The notes: generated by a model not told the origin, from the sequence alone. A stretch of DNA of 64,000 bases from Pseudomonas fortuita (GCF_026898135.2 NZ_CP114035.2:5993501-6057500), one strand, 5' to 3'. Positions 25,130 to 34,557 are shown, counted from the stretch's first letter. A program made the numbers and translations.

Positions 25130-25834
25130 TTACGCTGCTAGCACGTACTGTGCGTTATTGGCTGCGTCATATAAAAGGCCCAGGTCGTTGGAGCGGATGT
25201 AAAGGGTCAGGGAAATTTCCTTGGTCTCTACATTCGGGTGGAACTGGTACAGCAGGTGGCACGGCGGCAAGGCCATTTCGTCCAGCTGCGCGCAGTTCCA
25301 GCCGTGGAACAGGATGCGGCGGCTGCCCGGGTCGTTGGCGATGGTGTCCAGGCACTGGCGCACCTGGTCGATGGCCTTGTACAGAATGACGAAGGCGACG
25401 CCGTCCTCTTCGTCCTGGGCGATACGGCGAAAGCCTGCCTTCTCGGCCATTTCGATAGCGGCCGGGTTGCTAAGCGGGATGCGCTTGTAGCCTGGCCACT
25501 GACGCCATTGCACGCCGTAGATCTCGCCCAGGTCGTCATGGCCCTGGCGGAACGGGTTGGCCAGCCACTGGGCGTTTTCGTTAGCGTTCTGGTCCCAGAC
25601 CTTGCAGCCCAGCTCACGGAATTCACCGGCGTTCTTCACGCCACGCAGGAAACCGACCATTTCGCCGATCGCCGACTTGAACGCCAGCTTGCGCGTGGTG
25701 ATGGCCGGGAAGCCCTTCTGCAGGTCGAAGCGCAGCATGGCGCCCGGCATGCTGATGGTACGGATGCCGGTGCGATTGCCTTGCAACGTACCGTTCTCGA
25801 TGACTTCACGGACCAGATCTAGATACTGTTTCAT
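25130..25834 (-). pseudogene. thyA: Host thyA, 5' fragment (severed by island)
   Basis: The first 219 codons of host thymidylate synthase, then 15 island-encoded codons (ending [11 protein letters not shown]) and a stop at 25130. It retains RTG near residue 21, the long-form segment [20 protein letters not shown], and catalytic Cys192 ([10 protein letters not shown]), but loses half the dUMP site ([12 protein letters not shown]) and the C-terminus, so it should be inactive. Since ThyA is a dimer, a stable fragment might interfere, but that is speculative. ATG 25834 with AGGA upstream is the native start. Native promoter and start are intact, so transcription continues into ginA. Confidence 0.95.
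25176..25181. other. Right insertion core (attR), AGGCCC
   Basis: Direct repeat of 3392-3397 at the junction between island right end and host thyA 5' part. On the thyA coding strand it is GGGCCT within CTG-GGC-CTG of the codons for DLGLG. Removing 3398-25181 rejoins thyA in frame. Confidence 0.85.
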
Positions 25835-25882
25835 GACTTTCCTGTAACAAGAACGGCAGGAGGATCACCCCTGCCGTGAAAA

Positions 25883-26692
25883 TCATACGGCTGGTTTTGC
25901 CGTAGGTTTGCGGTTGTAGGCCAACCAGATCAAGAAGATGCCGCCAACGATCATTGGCACGCAGAGCAACTGACCCATGGTCAACCAGCCGAATGCGATA
26001 TAGCCAAGCTGAGCATCAGGCACCCGCACAAACTCCACGATAAAGCGGAAAATGCCGTAGAACAGCGCGAACATGCCGGAAACGGCCATGGTCGGGCGCG
26101 GTTTGCGCGAGTACAACCAGAGAATCACGAATAATGCCACACCTTCCAGGGCAAACTGGTACAGCTGCGACGGATGACGGGGCAACTGGGCAGGGTCGCT
26201 GAACGGCGGGAACACCATCGCCCACGGCACGTCGGTCGCCTTGCCCCACAACTCGGCGTTGATGAAGTTGCCGATACGCCCGGCACCCAGGCCGATCGGC
26301 ACCAGCGGGGCAACGAAGTCCATCAGCTCGAAGAACGACTTGTTGTTGCGCTTGCCGAACCACAAGGCCGCCAGCATCACGCCGATGAACCCGCCGTGGA
26401 ACGACATGCCGCCCTTCCACACCTCGAAGATCAGCGTCGGGTTGGCCAGGTAGGCATGCAGGTCGTAGAACAGCACGTAACCCAGGCGGCCACCGACGAT
26501 CACCCCCATCGACAGCCAGAACACCAGGTCGGAAAGCTTCTCACGCGACCAGGTGGGGTCGAAGCGGTTCAGCCGGCGCGAGGCCAGCAGCCAGGCGCCG
26601 CCGATGCCGATCAGGTACATCAGCCCGTACCAATGGATTTTCAGCGGCCCGATGGCCAGGGCCACGGGGTCTATCTGCGGGTAAGGCAGCAT
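25883..26692 (-). CDS. lgt: Phosphatidylglycerol:prolipoprotein diacylglyceryl transferase
   Basis: 269 residues, a multi-span inner-membrane enzyme that adds diacylglycerol to the lipobox Cys of prolipoproteins, the first step of lipoprotein maturation. Signature segments: [12 protein letters not shown] at the first span, [11 protein letters not shown] (catalytic His region) and [15 protein letters not shown] (Lgt signature with the essential Arg/Asn). Seven hydrophobic spans are visible. It lies 48 nt upstream of thyA on the same strand, the usual lgt-thyA order in proteobacteria, so the lgt transcript feeds the severed thyA and, beyond it, the island operon. Confidence 0.97.
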   Translation of the reverse strand: MLPYPQIDPVALAIGPLKIHWYGLMYLIGIGGAWLLASRRLNRFDPTWSREKLSDLVFWLSMGVIVGGRLGYVLFYDLHAYLANPTLIFEVWKGGMSFHGGFIGVMLAALWFGKRNNKSFFELMDFVAPLVPIGLGAGRIGNFINAELWGKATDVPWAMVFPPFSDPAQLPRHPSQLYQFALEGVALFVILWLYSRKPRPTMAVSGMFALFYGIFRFIVEFVRVPDAQLGYIAFGWLTMGQLLCVPMIVGGIFLIWLAYNRKPTAKPAV

Positions 26693-26708
26693 GGAACTTC
26701 CTCTCGAT

Positions 26709-27491
26709 TCAAATCAAAAAGCTGAGGCCGACACAGAACAGCAGCGCTGCGAACAGGCGTTTCAACAAACGGGGCGAAAGCTTGTGCGCCAGACGCGCGC
26801 CAAAGCGGGCGAAAAACATGCTGGTCACGGCAATGCCGACCATCGCCGGCAGGTATACGTAACCCAGGCTGTGGGCCGGCAGGTGCTCCTCGTGCCAGCC
26901 CAGCAGCATGAAGCTCAGGGCGCTGGCCACCGCAATCGGCAGGCCACAGGCCGAGGACGTGGCCACCGCCTGCTGCATGGGCAGGCTGCGCCAGGTCAGG
27001 AACGGCACGGTCAGCGAACCACCGCCGATGCCAAAAATCGCCGAAGCCCAGCCGATCACACCGCCTGCGCCGATCAATGAGGGTTTGCCGGGGATGCCGC
27101 GGCTGGCCTTGGGCCTGAGGTCCAGCGCCATCTGCGCGGCGATGACCAGGGCGAACACGCCGATGATCTTCTGCAGCAGCGGGCCCTGGATCAGTGAAGC
27201 GGTCTTGGCGCCGACACCTGCCCCAAGGAGGATGCCGAGCGTCATCCAGGCGAAGATCGGCCATTGCACCGCACCCTTGCGGTGGTGCTCAAGCACGGCA
27301 TTGATCGAAGTGAATACTATGGTTGCCAGCGATGTGCCGACTGCCAGGTGGGTCAGCACCGAGGCGTCGAAGCCCTGCAAGGTGAAGCTGAATACCAGCA
27401 CCGGCACGATGATGATGCCGCCGCCCACGCCGAACAGCCCGGCCAGCACTCCGGCACAAGCGCCCAACAGCAGATAGAGCACGAATTCCAT
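26709..27491 (-). CDS. TSUP (TauE/SafE) family membrane permease
   Basis: 260 residues, about eight spans. The opening [20 protein letters not shown] and the later [19 protein letters not shown] are the paired glycine-rich repeats of the TauE/SafE family, which exports or imports small sulfonates, sulfite or sulfoacetate-like anions. Start 27491 (MEFVLYLL) has GGGGAAG just upstream; the longer frame from 27512 adds residues not typical of the family. It is 16 nt from lgt on the same strand. The substrate cannot be read from sequence. Confidence 0.9.
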   Translation of the reverse strand: MEFVLYLLLGACAGVLAGLFGVGGGIIIVPVLVFSFTLQGFDASVLTHLAVGTSLATIVFTSINAVLEHHRKGAVQWPIFAWMTLGILLGAGVGAKTASLIQGPLLQKIIGVFALVIAAQMALDLRPKASRGIPGKPSLIGAGGVIGWASAIFGIGGGSLTVPFLTWRSLPMQQAVATSSACGLPIAVASALSFMLLGWHEEHLPAHSLGYVYLPAMVGIAVTSMFFARFGARLAHKLSPRLLKRLFAALLFCVGLSFLI

Positions 27492-27620
27492 TCGGCTTCC
27501 CCGAAAAATCAATCCGGCATGGTAACGGAAGCCGGGCTCGAGGCTCTAGTGAACTCTGTGTCAGGATGGATCCGCCCGACTGCTGTGGGTACAGTGACAA
27601 AAAACACAGAGGCCAAACCG

Positions 27621-28367
27621 ATGTGCCTGATCGTATTTGCGTGGCGGCCGGGGCACACCCTGCCGCTGATCGTGGCAGCCAACCGCGACGAGTTCTATGC
27701 CCGCCCTACCCAGCCCCTGGCGGCCTGGGAGGATTCGCCTGGGGTGCACGCCGGGCGTGACCTGGAGGCCGGTGGTACCTGGCTGGGCGTAGGCCCGCAG
27801 GGGCGCTTTGCCGCGCTGACCAATATCCGCGATCCGGGCCAGGCACCGGGGCCGCGCTCGCGGGGGGAACTGGTGGCGGCCTACCTGCAGGGGGAGCTTG
27901 GGGTCGAGGCTTACCTGGATCAGGTAGCCAGCCGCAGTGGGCAGTATTCGGGGTTCAACCTGCTGGTGGGTGATGGGCGACAGCTGGGTTACCTGCACGC
28001 CCGTGACGCCACGCCGTGCCTGCTGGACGCCGGGGTGTACGGGTTATCCAACGCAGGGTTGGATACGCCGTGGCCAAAGCTGGTGAAGGCACGTAGCGGG
28101 CTGGAGGGCCTGTTGGAAACGCCGGAGCCGGATCGGCTGCTGGCTTTGCTGGCGGATAACGAAACGGCGGCGGATGGCGACCTGCCCGAGACAGGTGTCG
28201 GGTTGGCGACCGAGAAATTGCTGTCGAGCGTGTTCATCGCCAGCCAGAACTACGGGACCCGGGCGAGTACCGTGCTGATCATGGATGATCAGGGACGAAG
28301 GCGGCTGATCGAGCGCAGTTTCGGGCCCTTTGGTGGGCATCTGGGTGAGGTTGAAGTGCGGGTCTGA
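27621..28367 (+). CDS. NRDE-family (TANGO2-like, DUF833) protein
   Basis: 248 residues. It begins MCLIVFAWRPGH with Cys2 as an Ntn-hydrolase-like N-terminal residue, then AANRDEFYARP, the family-naming NRDE motif, and LTNIRDPG and SRGELV. The family is conserved from bacteria to human TANGO2; function is unsettled (linked to heme or acyl-CoA handling). Probably cytoplasmic. Its last ten codons are included in a 116-bp tandem repeat that continues downstream. Confidence 0.92.
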   Translation: MCLIVFAWRPGHTLPLIVAANRDEFYARPTQPLAAWEDSPGVHAGRDLEAGGTWLGVGPQGRFAALTNIRDPGQAPGPRSRGELVAAYLQGELGVEAYLDQVASRSGQYSGFNLLVGDGRQLGYLHARDATPCLLDAGVYGLSNAGLDTPWPKLVKARSGLEGLLETPEPDRLLALLADNETAADGDLPETGVGLATEKLLSSVFIASQNYGTRASTVLIMDDQGRRRLIERSFGPFGGHLGEVEVRV

Positions 28368-28680
28368 TCATTTGATGCTGCCTGTGCGGGCCTCTTCGCG
28401 GGACAAGCCCGCTCCCACAGCTACCGCGGGGGTCTTCAGGATCTGCGCAACCTCATCTGGGTGAGGTTGAAGTGCGGGTCTGATCATTTGATGCTGCCTG
28501 TGCGGGCCTCTTCGCGGGTCAAGCCCGCTCCCACAGGTACCGCGGGGGTCTTCAGGATCTGCGCAACCTCATCTGGGTGAGGTTGAAGTGCGGGTCTGGT
28601 CATTTGATGCTGCCTGTGCGGGCCTCTTCGCGGGACAAGCCCGCTCCCACAGCTACCGCGGGGTCTTCAGGATCTGCGCA
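28338..28680. repeat. Three tandem 116-bp units carrying a REP element and the gene 3' end
   Basis: Units start at 28338, 28454 and 28570 and are nearly identical. Each holds the last codons of the NRDE gene (CATCTGGGTGAGGTTGAAG...), a REP core (CGGGCCTCTTCGCGGGxCAAGCCCGC) and CAGGATCTGCGCAACC. Differences include GGGACAAG versus GGGTCAAG, TGATCATT versus TGGTCATT, and one lost G in unit 3. Only the first unit is translated. Confidence 0.95.
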
Positions 28681-28727
28681 ACCCCTGTGGGAGCGGGCTT
28701 GTCCCGCGAAGAGGCCGTAACAGGCAA
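28681..28727. repeat. Inverted REP element
   Basis: CCTGTGGGAGCGGGCTTGTC and CCGCGAAGAGGCC, the reverse complement of the REP core in the tandem array, between that array and the ptsP stop. With the third unit it can form a long hairpin between the convergent genes. Confidence 0.85.
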
Positions 28728-28735
28728 CCTAACGC

Positions 28736-31015
28736 TCAGAGGGTTTTGTTGGCCCCTGGCCCGATCATCCGCGCCAACCCGAGGTTCTTCAGGGCCAGCT
28801 GCAGCGAGCTGTGGATAACCTGCGGGTTGTCATGGCTCAAGGCGTCGGCCAGCAACTCCTTGGCCTTGCTCATGTTCACCTGGCGCAACATCCACTTCAC
28901 CTTCGGCAGGTTGGTGGCGTTCATCGAAAGGCTGTCGAAGCCCATCGCCATCAACAGGATGGCCGCCGCCGGGTCACCCGCCATCTCACCGCAGATGCTT
29001 ACCGGCTTGCCTTCGCCATGAGCGTCGCGCACTACCGTATTCAGCGCTTGCAGCACCGCCGGATGCAGGTAGTCGTACAGGTCGGCAACCCGTGGGTTGT
29101 TGCGGTCCACCGCCAGCAGGTACTGGGTCAGGTCGTTGGAGCCCACCGACAGGAAGTCGACTTGGCGTGCCAGCTCCTTGGTCTGGTACACCGCCGCGGG
29201 GATTTCTACCATCACGCCCACCGGGGGCATCGGCACGTCGGTGCCTTCGTCACGCACCTCGCCCCAGGCGCGGTGGATCAGGTGCAGCGCTTCTTCCAGC
29301 TCGTGGATGCCAGAAATCATTGGCAGCAGGATACGCAGGTTGTTCAGGCCCTCGCTGGCCTTGAGCATGGCGCGGGTCTGCACCAGGAAAATTTCCGGGT
29401 GGTCGAGGGTGACGCGGATGCCGCGCCAACCCAGGAACGGGTTTTCTTCCTTGATCGGGAAGTACGACAGCGCTTTGTCACCGCCGATATCGAGGGTACG
29501 CATGGTCACCGGCAGCGGGTGGAAGGCGGCCAACTGCTCGCGGTAGATGGCCAGCTGTTCTTTCTCGCTGGGGAAGCGCTGGTTGATCATGAACGGCACT
29601 TCGGTGCGGTACAGGCCTACCCCTTCGGCGCCGCGCTGCTGGGCACGGGCCACGTCGGCCAGCAAGCCGGTGTTGACCCACAGCGGCATGCGGTGGCCGT
29701 CGGGGGTAACGCATGGCAGTTCGCGCAGGGCATCCAGGCCCTGGGCCAGCTGGCGCTCTTCCTCAACCACTTCGCTGTATTGCTTGCGCAGCACTTCGCT
29801 GGGGTTGGTGAACACCTCGCCCTTGTACCCGTCGACAATCAGTTCGATACCGTCGACCTTGGAGTACGGCAGGTCAACCAGGCCCATCACCGTGGGGATG
29901 CCCATCGCGCGGGCGAGGATGGCGACGTGGGAGTTGCCCGAACCCAGTACCGAGACCAGGCCGACCAGCTTGCCTTCCGGCACTTCGCCGAGCATGGCCG
30001 GTGTCAGCTCCTCACTGACCAGGATGGTGTTGTCGGCATACACCAGCGACTGCGAGCGGGCTTCCTGCAGGTAGGCCAGCAGGCGCCGGCCCAGGTCCTT
30101 GACGTCGGAGGCCCGCTCACGCAGGTAGTCATCGTCCATCAGCTCGAAGCGGCTGACGTGCTCGCCGACCACCTGGCGCAGGGCGCCCTGCGCCCACTGG
30201 CCGGTCTTGATGACTTCGGTCACCTCGCCGCCCAGGGCTGCATCTTCGAGCATCATCAGGTACACATCGAACAACGCGCGCTCTTCAGGCCGTAGCTGGG
30301 TGGCCAGCTTGGCCGACAGCTTGCGCATGTCAGCACGTACGCCTTCAAGGGCGTTCTGGAACAGCTTGAGTTCAGCGTCGATGTCATCGACGGCCTTGTC
30401 CGGCACCACTTCCAGGTCGGCTGGCGGCAGCATTACCACCGCGCGCCCCACGGCAGCGCCAGGCGAGCCAGGCACGCCGACGAAGCGCGCCTCCTGGATA
30501 CCCTTGCCTTGGCGGCCAAGGCCACGGATCGACCCAGTGGCTTCAGCGTGGGCGATTACCCCGGCGAGCTGGGCGCTCATGGTGACCAGGAAGGCTTCTT
30601 CGCCCTCGTCGAACTGGCGGCGCTCCTTTTGCTGGATGACCAGCACCCCGACCACGCGGCGGTGGTGAATGATCGGCGCACCCAGGAAGGAGGCGAATTT
30701 TTCTTCACCGGTTTCGGCAAAGTAGCGGTAACGCGGGTGGTCGGCGGCGTTTTCCAGGTTCAGCGGCTCTTCCCGGGTACCCACCAGGCCAACAAGGCCC
30801 TCGTTGGGGGCCATGCTGACCTTGCCGATGGAGCGCTTGTTCAGGCCTTCGCTGGCCATCAGCACGAAGCGGTTGGTTTCCGGGTCAAGCAGGTAGACTG
30901 AGCAGACCTGGCTGCCCATGGCCTCCTTGACGCGCAAGACGATGATCCCCAACGCCGACTTGAGATCTTTGGCGGAGTTTACTTCCTGGACGATCTTGCG
31001 CAGCGTATTGAGCAT
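28736..31015 (-). CDS. ptsP: Phosphoenolpyruvate-protein phosphotransferase of the nitrogen PTS (EI-Ntr)
   Basis: 759 residues. An N-terminal GAF domain (1-165, VKEAMGSQVCSVYLLDPETN) precedes the EI core: PEP-utiliser N-domain, the phospho-His segment GSGNSHVAILARAMGIPTVM (about 360), and the PEP-binding barrel with GLYRTEVPFM and SVGSNDLTQYLLAVDRN. EI-Ntr passes phosphate from PEP to NPr and then PtsN, linking carbon, nitrogen and potassium status to regulation; in P. putida it also affects polyhydroxyalkanoate and virulence-type traits. It sits 22 nt downstream of rppH, the usual pair. Confidence 0.97.
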   Translation of the reverse strand: MLNTLRKIVQEVNSAKDLKSALGIIVLRVKEAMGSQVCSVYLLDPETNRFVLMASEGLNKRSIGKVSMAPNEGLVGLVGTREEPLNLENAADHPRYRYFAETGEEKFASFLGAPIIHHRRVVGVLVIQQKERRQFDEGEEAFLVTMSAQLAGVIAHAEATGSIRGLGRQGKGIQEARFVGVPGSPGAAVGRAVVMLPPADLEVVPDKAVDDIDAELKLFQNALEGVRADMRKLSAKLATQLRPEERALFDVYLMMLEDAALGGEVTEVIKTGQWAQGALRQVVGEHVSRFELMDDDYLRERASDVKDLGRRLLAYLQEARSQSLVYADNTILVSEELTPAMLGEVPEGKLVGLVSVLGSGNSHVAILARAMGIPTVMGLVDLPYSKVDGIELIVDGYKGEVFTNPSEVLRKQYSEVVEEERQLAQGLDALRELPCVTPDGHRMPLWVNTGLLADVARAQQRGAEGVGLYRTEVPFMINQRFPSEKEQLAIYREQLAAFHPLPVTMRTLDIGGDKALSYFPIKEENPFLGWRGIRVTLDHPEIFLVQTRAMLKASEGLNNLRILLPMISGIHELEEALHLIHRAWGEVRDEGTDVPMPPVGVMVEIPAAVYQTKELARQVDFLSVGSNDLTQYLLAVDRNNPRVADLYDYLHPAVLQALNTVVRDAHGEGKPVSICGEMAGDPAAAILLMAMGFDSLSMNATNLPKVKWMLRQVNMSKAKELLADALSHDNPQVIHSSLQLALKNLGLARMIGPGANKTL

Positions 31016-31037
31016 GGCTCGGGGTCGAACTCCGTCG

Positions 31038-31517
31038 TCAGTCGCGCGTCAGCAGACGCGGTGCTAGCTCTTTCAGGGCGCGCCGGTACACCTCGCGCTT
31101 GAATGTCACAACCTGGCCCAGCGGATACCAATAGCTCACCCAGCGCCAGCCGTCGAACTCCGGCTTGCCGGTCAGGTCCATCCGCACCCGCTGTTCATTG
31201 CTGACCAGCCTTAGCAGGAACCACTTCTGCTTCTGGCCGATGCACAGCGGCTGGCTGTGGGTACGTACCAGTCGCTGGGGTAAACGATAACGCAACCAGC
31301 CACGGGTGCAGGCAAGAATTTCCACATCGTCGCGTTCAAGGCCAACTTCTTCGTTCAGCTCGCGGTACAGGGCATCTTCCGGCGTCTCGTCAGGGTTGAT
31401 ACCACCCTGGGGAAATTGCCAGGCATCCTGGTTGATCCGTCGAGCCCATAGCACCTGCCCGGCATCATTCGTGAGAATGATCCCGACATTGGGGCGAAAA
31501 CCATCCGGGTCGATCAC
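31038..31517 (-). CDS. rppH: RNA pyrophosphohydrolase (Nudix)
   Basis: 159 residues. Nudix box G-x5-E-x7-REUxEExGU is seen as [20 protein letters not shown] followed by VGL. RppH removes pyrophosphate from 5'-triphosphate mRNA and starts RNase E-dependent decay; it also cleaves diadenosine polyphosphates. The GTG at 31517 ([14 protein letters not shown]) gives the standard family N-terminus; the frame stays open to 31589 but that part is not family-like. Co-directional with ptsP. Confidence 0.96.
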   Translation of the reverse strand: MIDPDGFRPNVGIILTNDAGQVLWARRINQDAWQFPQGGINPDETPEDALYRELNEEVGLERDDVEILACTRGWLRYRLPQRLVRTHSQPLCIGQKQKWFLLRLVSNEQRVRMDLTGKPEFDGWRWVSYWYPLGQVVTFKREVYRRALKELAPRLLTRD

Positions 31518-31658
31518 GGCAGCAACCTCGCAAACGCATGTCACCGCATTGTTCCACAAAGCTTGCGAGCGCAGCAACGCGCCTGCCAAGCTTATGTGCA
31601 GCAGCGTGAAAACTCCGTATTCTGCGGGCCTCCCCTGTGGCTGATGCGAGTGACCGCG

Positions 31659-32315
31659 ATGCGCCTGGCTTTATTCGACCTGGACAATACCCTCCTCGGT
31701 GGCGACAGCGACCATGCCTGGGGTGATTACCTTTGCGAGCGCGGCATTCTCGACCCGGTCGCCTACAAGCAACGCAACGATGGCTTCTACCAGGACTACC
31801 TCAACGGCACCCTGGACCTGCAGGCCTACCTGGCCTTTTCCATGGAGATTCTGGCGGCAACGCCTGTGGCCCAGCTCGACGAATGGCACCGCGACTTCAT
31901 GCGCGACTGCATCGAGCCGATCATCCTGCCCAAAGCCCTGGCCTTGCTGCAGCAGCACCGCGAGGCGGGCGACCAGCTGGTGATCATCACCGCTACCAAC
32001 CGTTTTGTAACCGCACCGATTGCCCGGCGCCTTGGGGTGCGAGTATTGCTGGCGACCGAATGCGAGATGCGCGACGGCCGCTATACCGGGCGCAGTACCG
32101 ATATACCGTGTTTCCGTGAAGGCAAAGTGACGCGGCTGGAGCGCTGGATGCTGGAGAACGGCTTTGACCTTGAGGACAGCTACTTCTATAGCGACTCGAT
32201 GAACGATTTGCCGTTGTTGCAGCGGGTGACGCATGCGGTGGCGGTGGACCCCGACCCGAACCTGCGGGCCGAGGCCGAGAAGCGCGGGTGGCCGGTGGTT
32301 TCGTTGCGCGATTGA
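31659..32315 (+). CDS. HAD-IB family phosphatase
   Basis: 218 residues. HAD motif I is [12 protein letters not shown] (two Asp), motif II Thr in VIITATNRF, motif III Lys near EGKVTRL, and motif [15 protein letters not shown]. The class-I cap and overall layout resemble SerB-like/CicA phosphatases, often annotated as phosphoserine or histidinol-phosphate phosphatase. Divergent from rppH. ATG 31659 begins at the first strand; ATG 31644 is possible. Substrate not determinable. Confidence 0.9.
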   Translation: MRLALFDLDNTLLGGDSDHAWGDYLCERGILDPVAYKQRNDGFYQDYLNGTLDLQAYLAFSMEILAATPVAQLDEWHRDFMRDCIEPIILPKALALLQQHREAGDQLVIITATNRFVTAPIARRLGVRVLLATECEMRDGRYTGRSTDIPCFREGKVTRLERWMLENGFDLEDSYFYSDSMNDLPLLQRVTHAVAVDPDPNLRAEAEKRGWPVVSLRD

Positions 32316-32322
32316 GGTTTTC

Positions 32323-32435
32323 CTGTGCTGGCCTCTTCGCGGCTAAAGCCGCTCCCACAGGGACCGTATCAGGCCTGAGGGCTGCGCCGTACCTGTGGGA
32401 GCGGGTTCACCCGCGAAGAGGCCGGCACAGGCAAC
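32323..32435. repeat. Pair of inverted REP elements
   Basis: TGGCCTCTTCGCGGCTAAAG and CCGCTCCCACAGG, then the reverse-oriented CCTGTGGGAGCGGGTTCACC and CGCGAAGAGGCCGGCACAGG about 45 bp later. It lies between two convergent genes and can fold into a large hairpin. Confidence 0.9.
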
Positions 32436-32444
32436 CCAAGGCTG

Positions 32445-32870
32445 TCAGACTGGCTTGGCGCCCATCAGCCCGGCAATGGACAGGAAGCAAACCCCGCTGA
32501 ACACCGCCAGCGCCAGGGTAAACCGCAACCCCACCACTTCAGCCTTGCGTAGCCGGTTCAGCCGCACCAGCAGCCACCACACGGCCAGCGCGCCGAAGGT
32601 ATAGATGACGCTGGACGCCAGCACCCAGGCCTGCCCCAGCGGCCAACCCACCAGGTGCACCAGCCACCAGCCGGTAAACGGCATGCTCACCAGGCACAGG
32701 CCCATCACCAGCCACACAAATACCAGCGGCCGGCGCAGCAGTTTGGCATAGGCCTCGGCATCGCCCTGTCGACGGGCGCGCACCGTCCACACCGCAAGGC
32801 CCAGGGCGGCCAGAAACAGCAGTGCGGTGGCGATGATGTGCAAGGTCTTGAGGGTGGTCAGGTGTTCCAT
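32445..32870 (-). CDS. DUF2269-family integral membrane protein
   Basis: 141 residues with four hydrophobic spans: LKTLHIIATALLFLAALGLA, a span after RRPLVFVWLVMG, SSVIYTFGALAVWWLLV, and LALAVFSGVCFLSIAGLMG. The conserved early His in TLHI and Arg in TVRARRQGD fit the DUF2269 family. Inner membrane; function unknown. It lies 38 nt downstream of ilvA on the same strand. Confidence 0.85.
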   Translation of the reverse strand: MEHLTTLKTLHIIATALLFLAALGLAVWTVRARRQGDAEAYAKLLRRPLVFVWLVMGLCLVSMPFTGWWLVHLVGWPLGQAWVLASSVIYTFGALAVWWLLVRLNRLRKAEVVGLRFTLALAVFSGVCFLSIAGLMGAKPV

Positions 32871-32908
32871 GTCTTCACATCCTTGAGCGATAAGCCAAGC
32901 TTAGCCGC

Positions 32909-34423
32909 TCAACCCAGGAACAGCTTGTAAGCCGGGTTCTCGGTCTCGTCCCAGTATGGGTAACCAATCTTGGCCAGCGCTGCCGGCACCAGGTGGCGCT
33001 CGTCCTCCGGCACCTGCAGCCCCGCCACCACGCGCCCGTCAGCCGCGCCATGGTTGCGGTAATGGAACATCGAGATATTCCAGCGCCCGCCCAGCTTGTT
33101 GAGGAAGTTGAACAACGCCCCCGGCCGCTCGGGGAATTCGAAGCGCAACACCATTTCATCGCTGGCACCGGCCGAATGGCCGCCAACCATGTGGCGAATG
33201 TGCAGCTTGGCCAGTTCGTTGTCGGTCAGGTCGGTAACCGGGAAGCCCTGATCGGTCAGATGCTGCACCAGCGCCGCCCGTGGGTCGTTTTCCGGGTGGG
33301 TCTGTACGCCAACGAAGATGTGCGCTTCGTCGGAGGTGTGCTTGCGGTAGTTGAATTCGGTGATCTGGCGCTTGCCGATCGCCTCGCAGAAGGCCTTGAA
33401 GCTGCCCGGGCGTTCCGGGATGGTCACGGCGATGATCGCTTCGCGCTTTTCACCCAGCTCGGCACGCTCGGCCACATGGCGCAGGCGGTCGAAGTTGACG
33501 TTGGCGCCGGAGTCGATAGCCACCAGCGTCTGCCCGGTCACGCCATAAAGCTCGACATACTTCTTGATACCCGCCACGCCCAAGGCGCCGGCAGGCTCGG
33601 TGATCGAGCGGGTATCGTCGTAGATATCCTTGATAGCCGCGCAGATCTCGTCGGTGCTGACCGTCACCACTTCATCCACATGGTGGCGGCAGATATCGAA
33701 TGTATGCTGGCCGATCTGCGCCACCGCCACGCCGTCGGCAAATAACCCAACCTGAGGCAGCACCACACGCTCACCGGCAGCCATCGCCGCCTGGAGGCAA
33801 TTGGAATCGTCCGGCTCGACACCGATCACCTTGATTTCCGGGCGCAGGTACTTCACATAGGCAGCAATGCCAGCAATGAGGCCGCCACCGCCCACGGGTA
33901 CAAAGATGGCGTCCAGCTGCCCAGGGTGCTGGCGCAGGATTTCCATGGCCACAGTGCCTTGCCCGGCGATGGTGTGCGGGTCGTCGTAAGGGTGAACATA
34001 GACAAAGCCCTTCTCCTCGACCAGTTTCAGCGAATAGGCCAGCGCCTCGGGGAACGAGTCGCCATGCAGCACGACCTTGCCACCGCGCGAGCGCACACCT
34101 TCGATCTTGATCTCCGGGGTGGTTTTAGGCATTACGATAGTGGCCTTGATGCCCATCTCGCGCGCAGCCAGGGCCAGGCCCTGGGCATGATTGCCGGCCG
34201 AGGCAGTGACCACGCCACGGGCCAGCTCTTCGGCCGTCAGCTGCGCCAGCTTGTTATAGGCCCCGCGGATCTTGAACGAGAACACCGGCTGCAGGTCTTC
34301 ACGCTTGAGCAAGATCTGGTTGCCCAGGCGCTTGCTCAGCTGCCCGGCGTTCTGCAACGGGGTTTCGACGGCAACGTCATAGACGCGCGAGGTGAGGATC
34401 TTCTTGACGTACTGTTCGAGCAT
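32909..34423 (-). CDS. ilvA: Biosynthetic threonine ammonia-lyase
   Basis: 504 residues. PLP-dependent enzyme turning threonine into 2-oxobutyrate, the first committed step to isoleucine. The PLP Lys is in [12 protein letters not shown] (about 58), followed by [14 protein letters not shown] and the glycine loop [15 protein letters not shown]. The C-terminus has two ACT-like regulatory domains ([20 protein letters not shown] and [17 protein letters not shown]), marking the isoleucine-inhibited biosynthetic form. It is divergent from rpiA (134 bp apart), a common Pseudomonas pair. Confidence 0.97.
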   Translation of the reverse strand: MLEQYVKKILTSRVYDVAVETPLQNAGQLSKRLGNQILLKREDLQPVFSFKIRGAYNKLAQLTAEELARGVVTASAGNHAQGLALAAREMGIKATIVMPKTTPEIKIEGVRSRGGKVVLHGDSFPEALAYSLKLVEEKGFVYVHPYDDPHTIAGQGTVAMEILRQHPGQLDAIFVPVGGGGLIAGIAAYVKYLRPEIKVIGVEPDDSNCLQAAMAAGERVVLPQVGLFADGVAVAQIGQHTFDICRHHVDEVVTVSTDEICAAIKDIYDDTRSITEPAGALGVAGIKKYVELYGVTGQTLVAIDSGANVNFDRLRHVAERAELGEKREAIIAVTIPERPGSFKAFCEAIGKRQITEFNYRKHTSDEAHIFVGVQTHPENDPRAALVQHLTDQGFPVTDLTDNELAKLHIRHMVGGHSAGASDEMVLRFEFPERPGALFNFLNKLGGRWNISMFHYRNHGAADGRVVAGLQVPEDERHLVPAALAKIGYPYWDETENPAYKLFLG

Positions 34424-34557
34424 CGGGAAAGCATCACTGGGCCGCGGGACAAGGGCTGCGAGTCTACCCCAGCGCTACGTCGGGCGACCACAGCAAAGCC
34501 GCCCAAGCCGTTATACTAGGCAACTTTGAAAACCGCCCTGCCCCTTTCGGAGCCCGC

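Larger units (their letters stand above)
3398..25175. mobile_element. 21.8-kb GInt-type genomic island inserted in thyA
   Basis: Everything between the two AGGCCC cores. Support: it splits an otherwise exact 323-residue thyA; it has an end-located operon of three tyrosine recombinases plus a small fourth protein (ginABCD layout); its genes are unrelated to the host backbone; it lacks the REP elements scattered through the flanks; and it holds several decayed genes. Both ends share GACG starting 7 nt inward from the core, a weak hint of recombinase sites. Cargo: ParB/Srx-Dam, nucleases, an H-NS-family silencer, a metallophosphoesterase, an antitoxin-like protein, an XRE regulator and a replacement thyA. 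The ginA stop codon suggests this copy may no longer move by itself. Confidence 0.93.

Noticed and set aside
3398..25175. Island considered as a prophage or as an integrative conjugative element
   Set aside because: No capsid, terminase, portal, tail, lysis, relaxase or type IV secretion genes were recognised; the mobility genes are the three-recombinase type.
25853..25877. Hairpin ACGGCAGG...CCTGCCGT between lgt and thyA considered as a terminator
   Set aside because: No T-run on the coding strand, and lgt-thyA are usually co-transcribed; at most a weak attenuator.
28338..28680. Tandem array considered as CRISPR
   Set aside because: Units are contiguous 116-bp copies without unique spacers, contain gene 3' sequence and REP cores, and no cas genes are present.
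28811..30295. 494-codon open frame opposite ptsP
   Set aside because: Antisense to conserved EI-Ntr; composition (His, Gln, Val rich) is that of a shadow frame.
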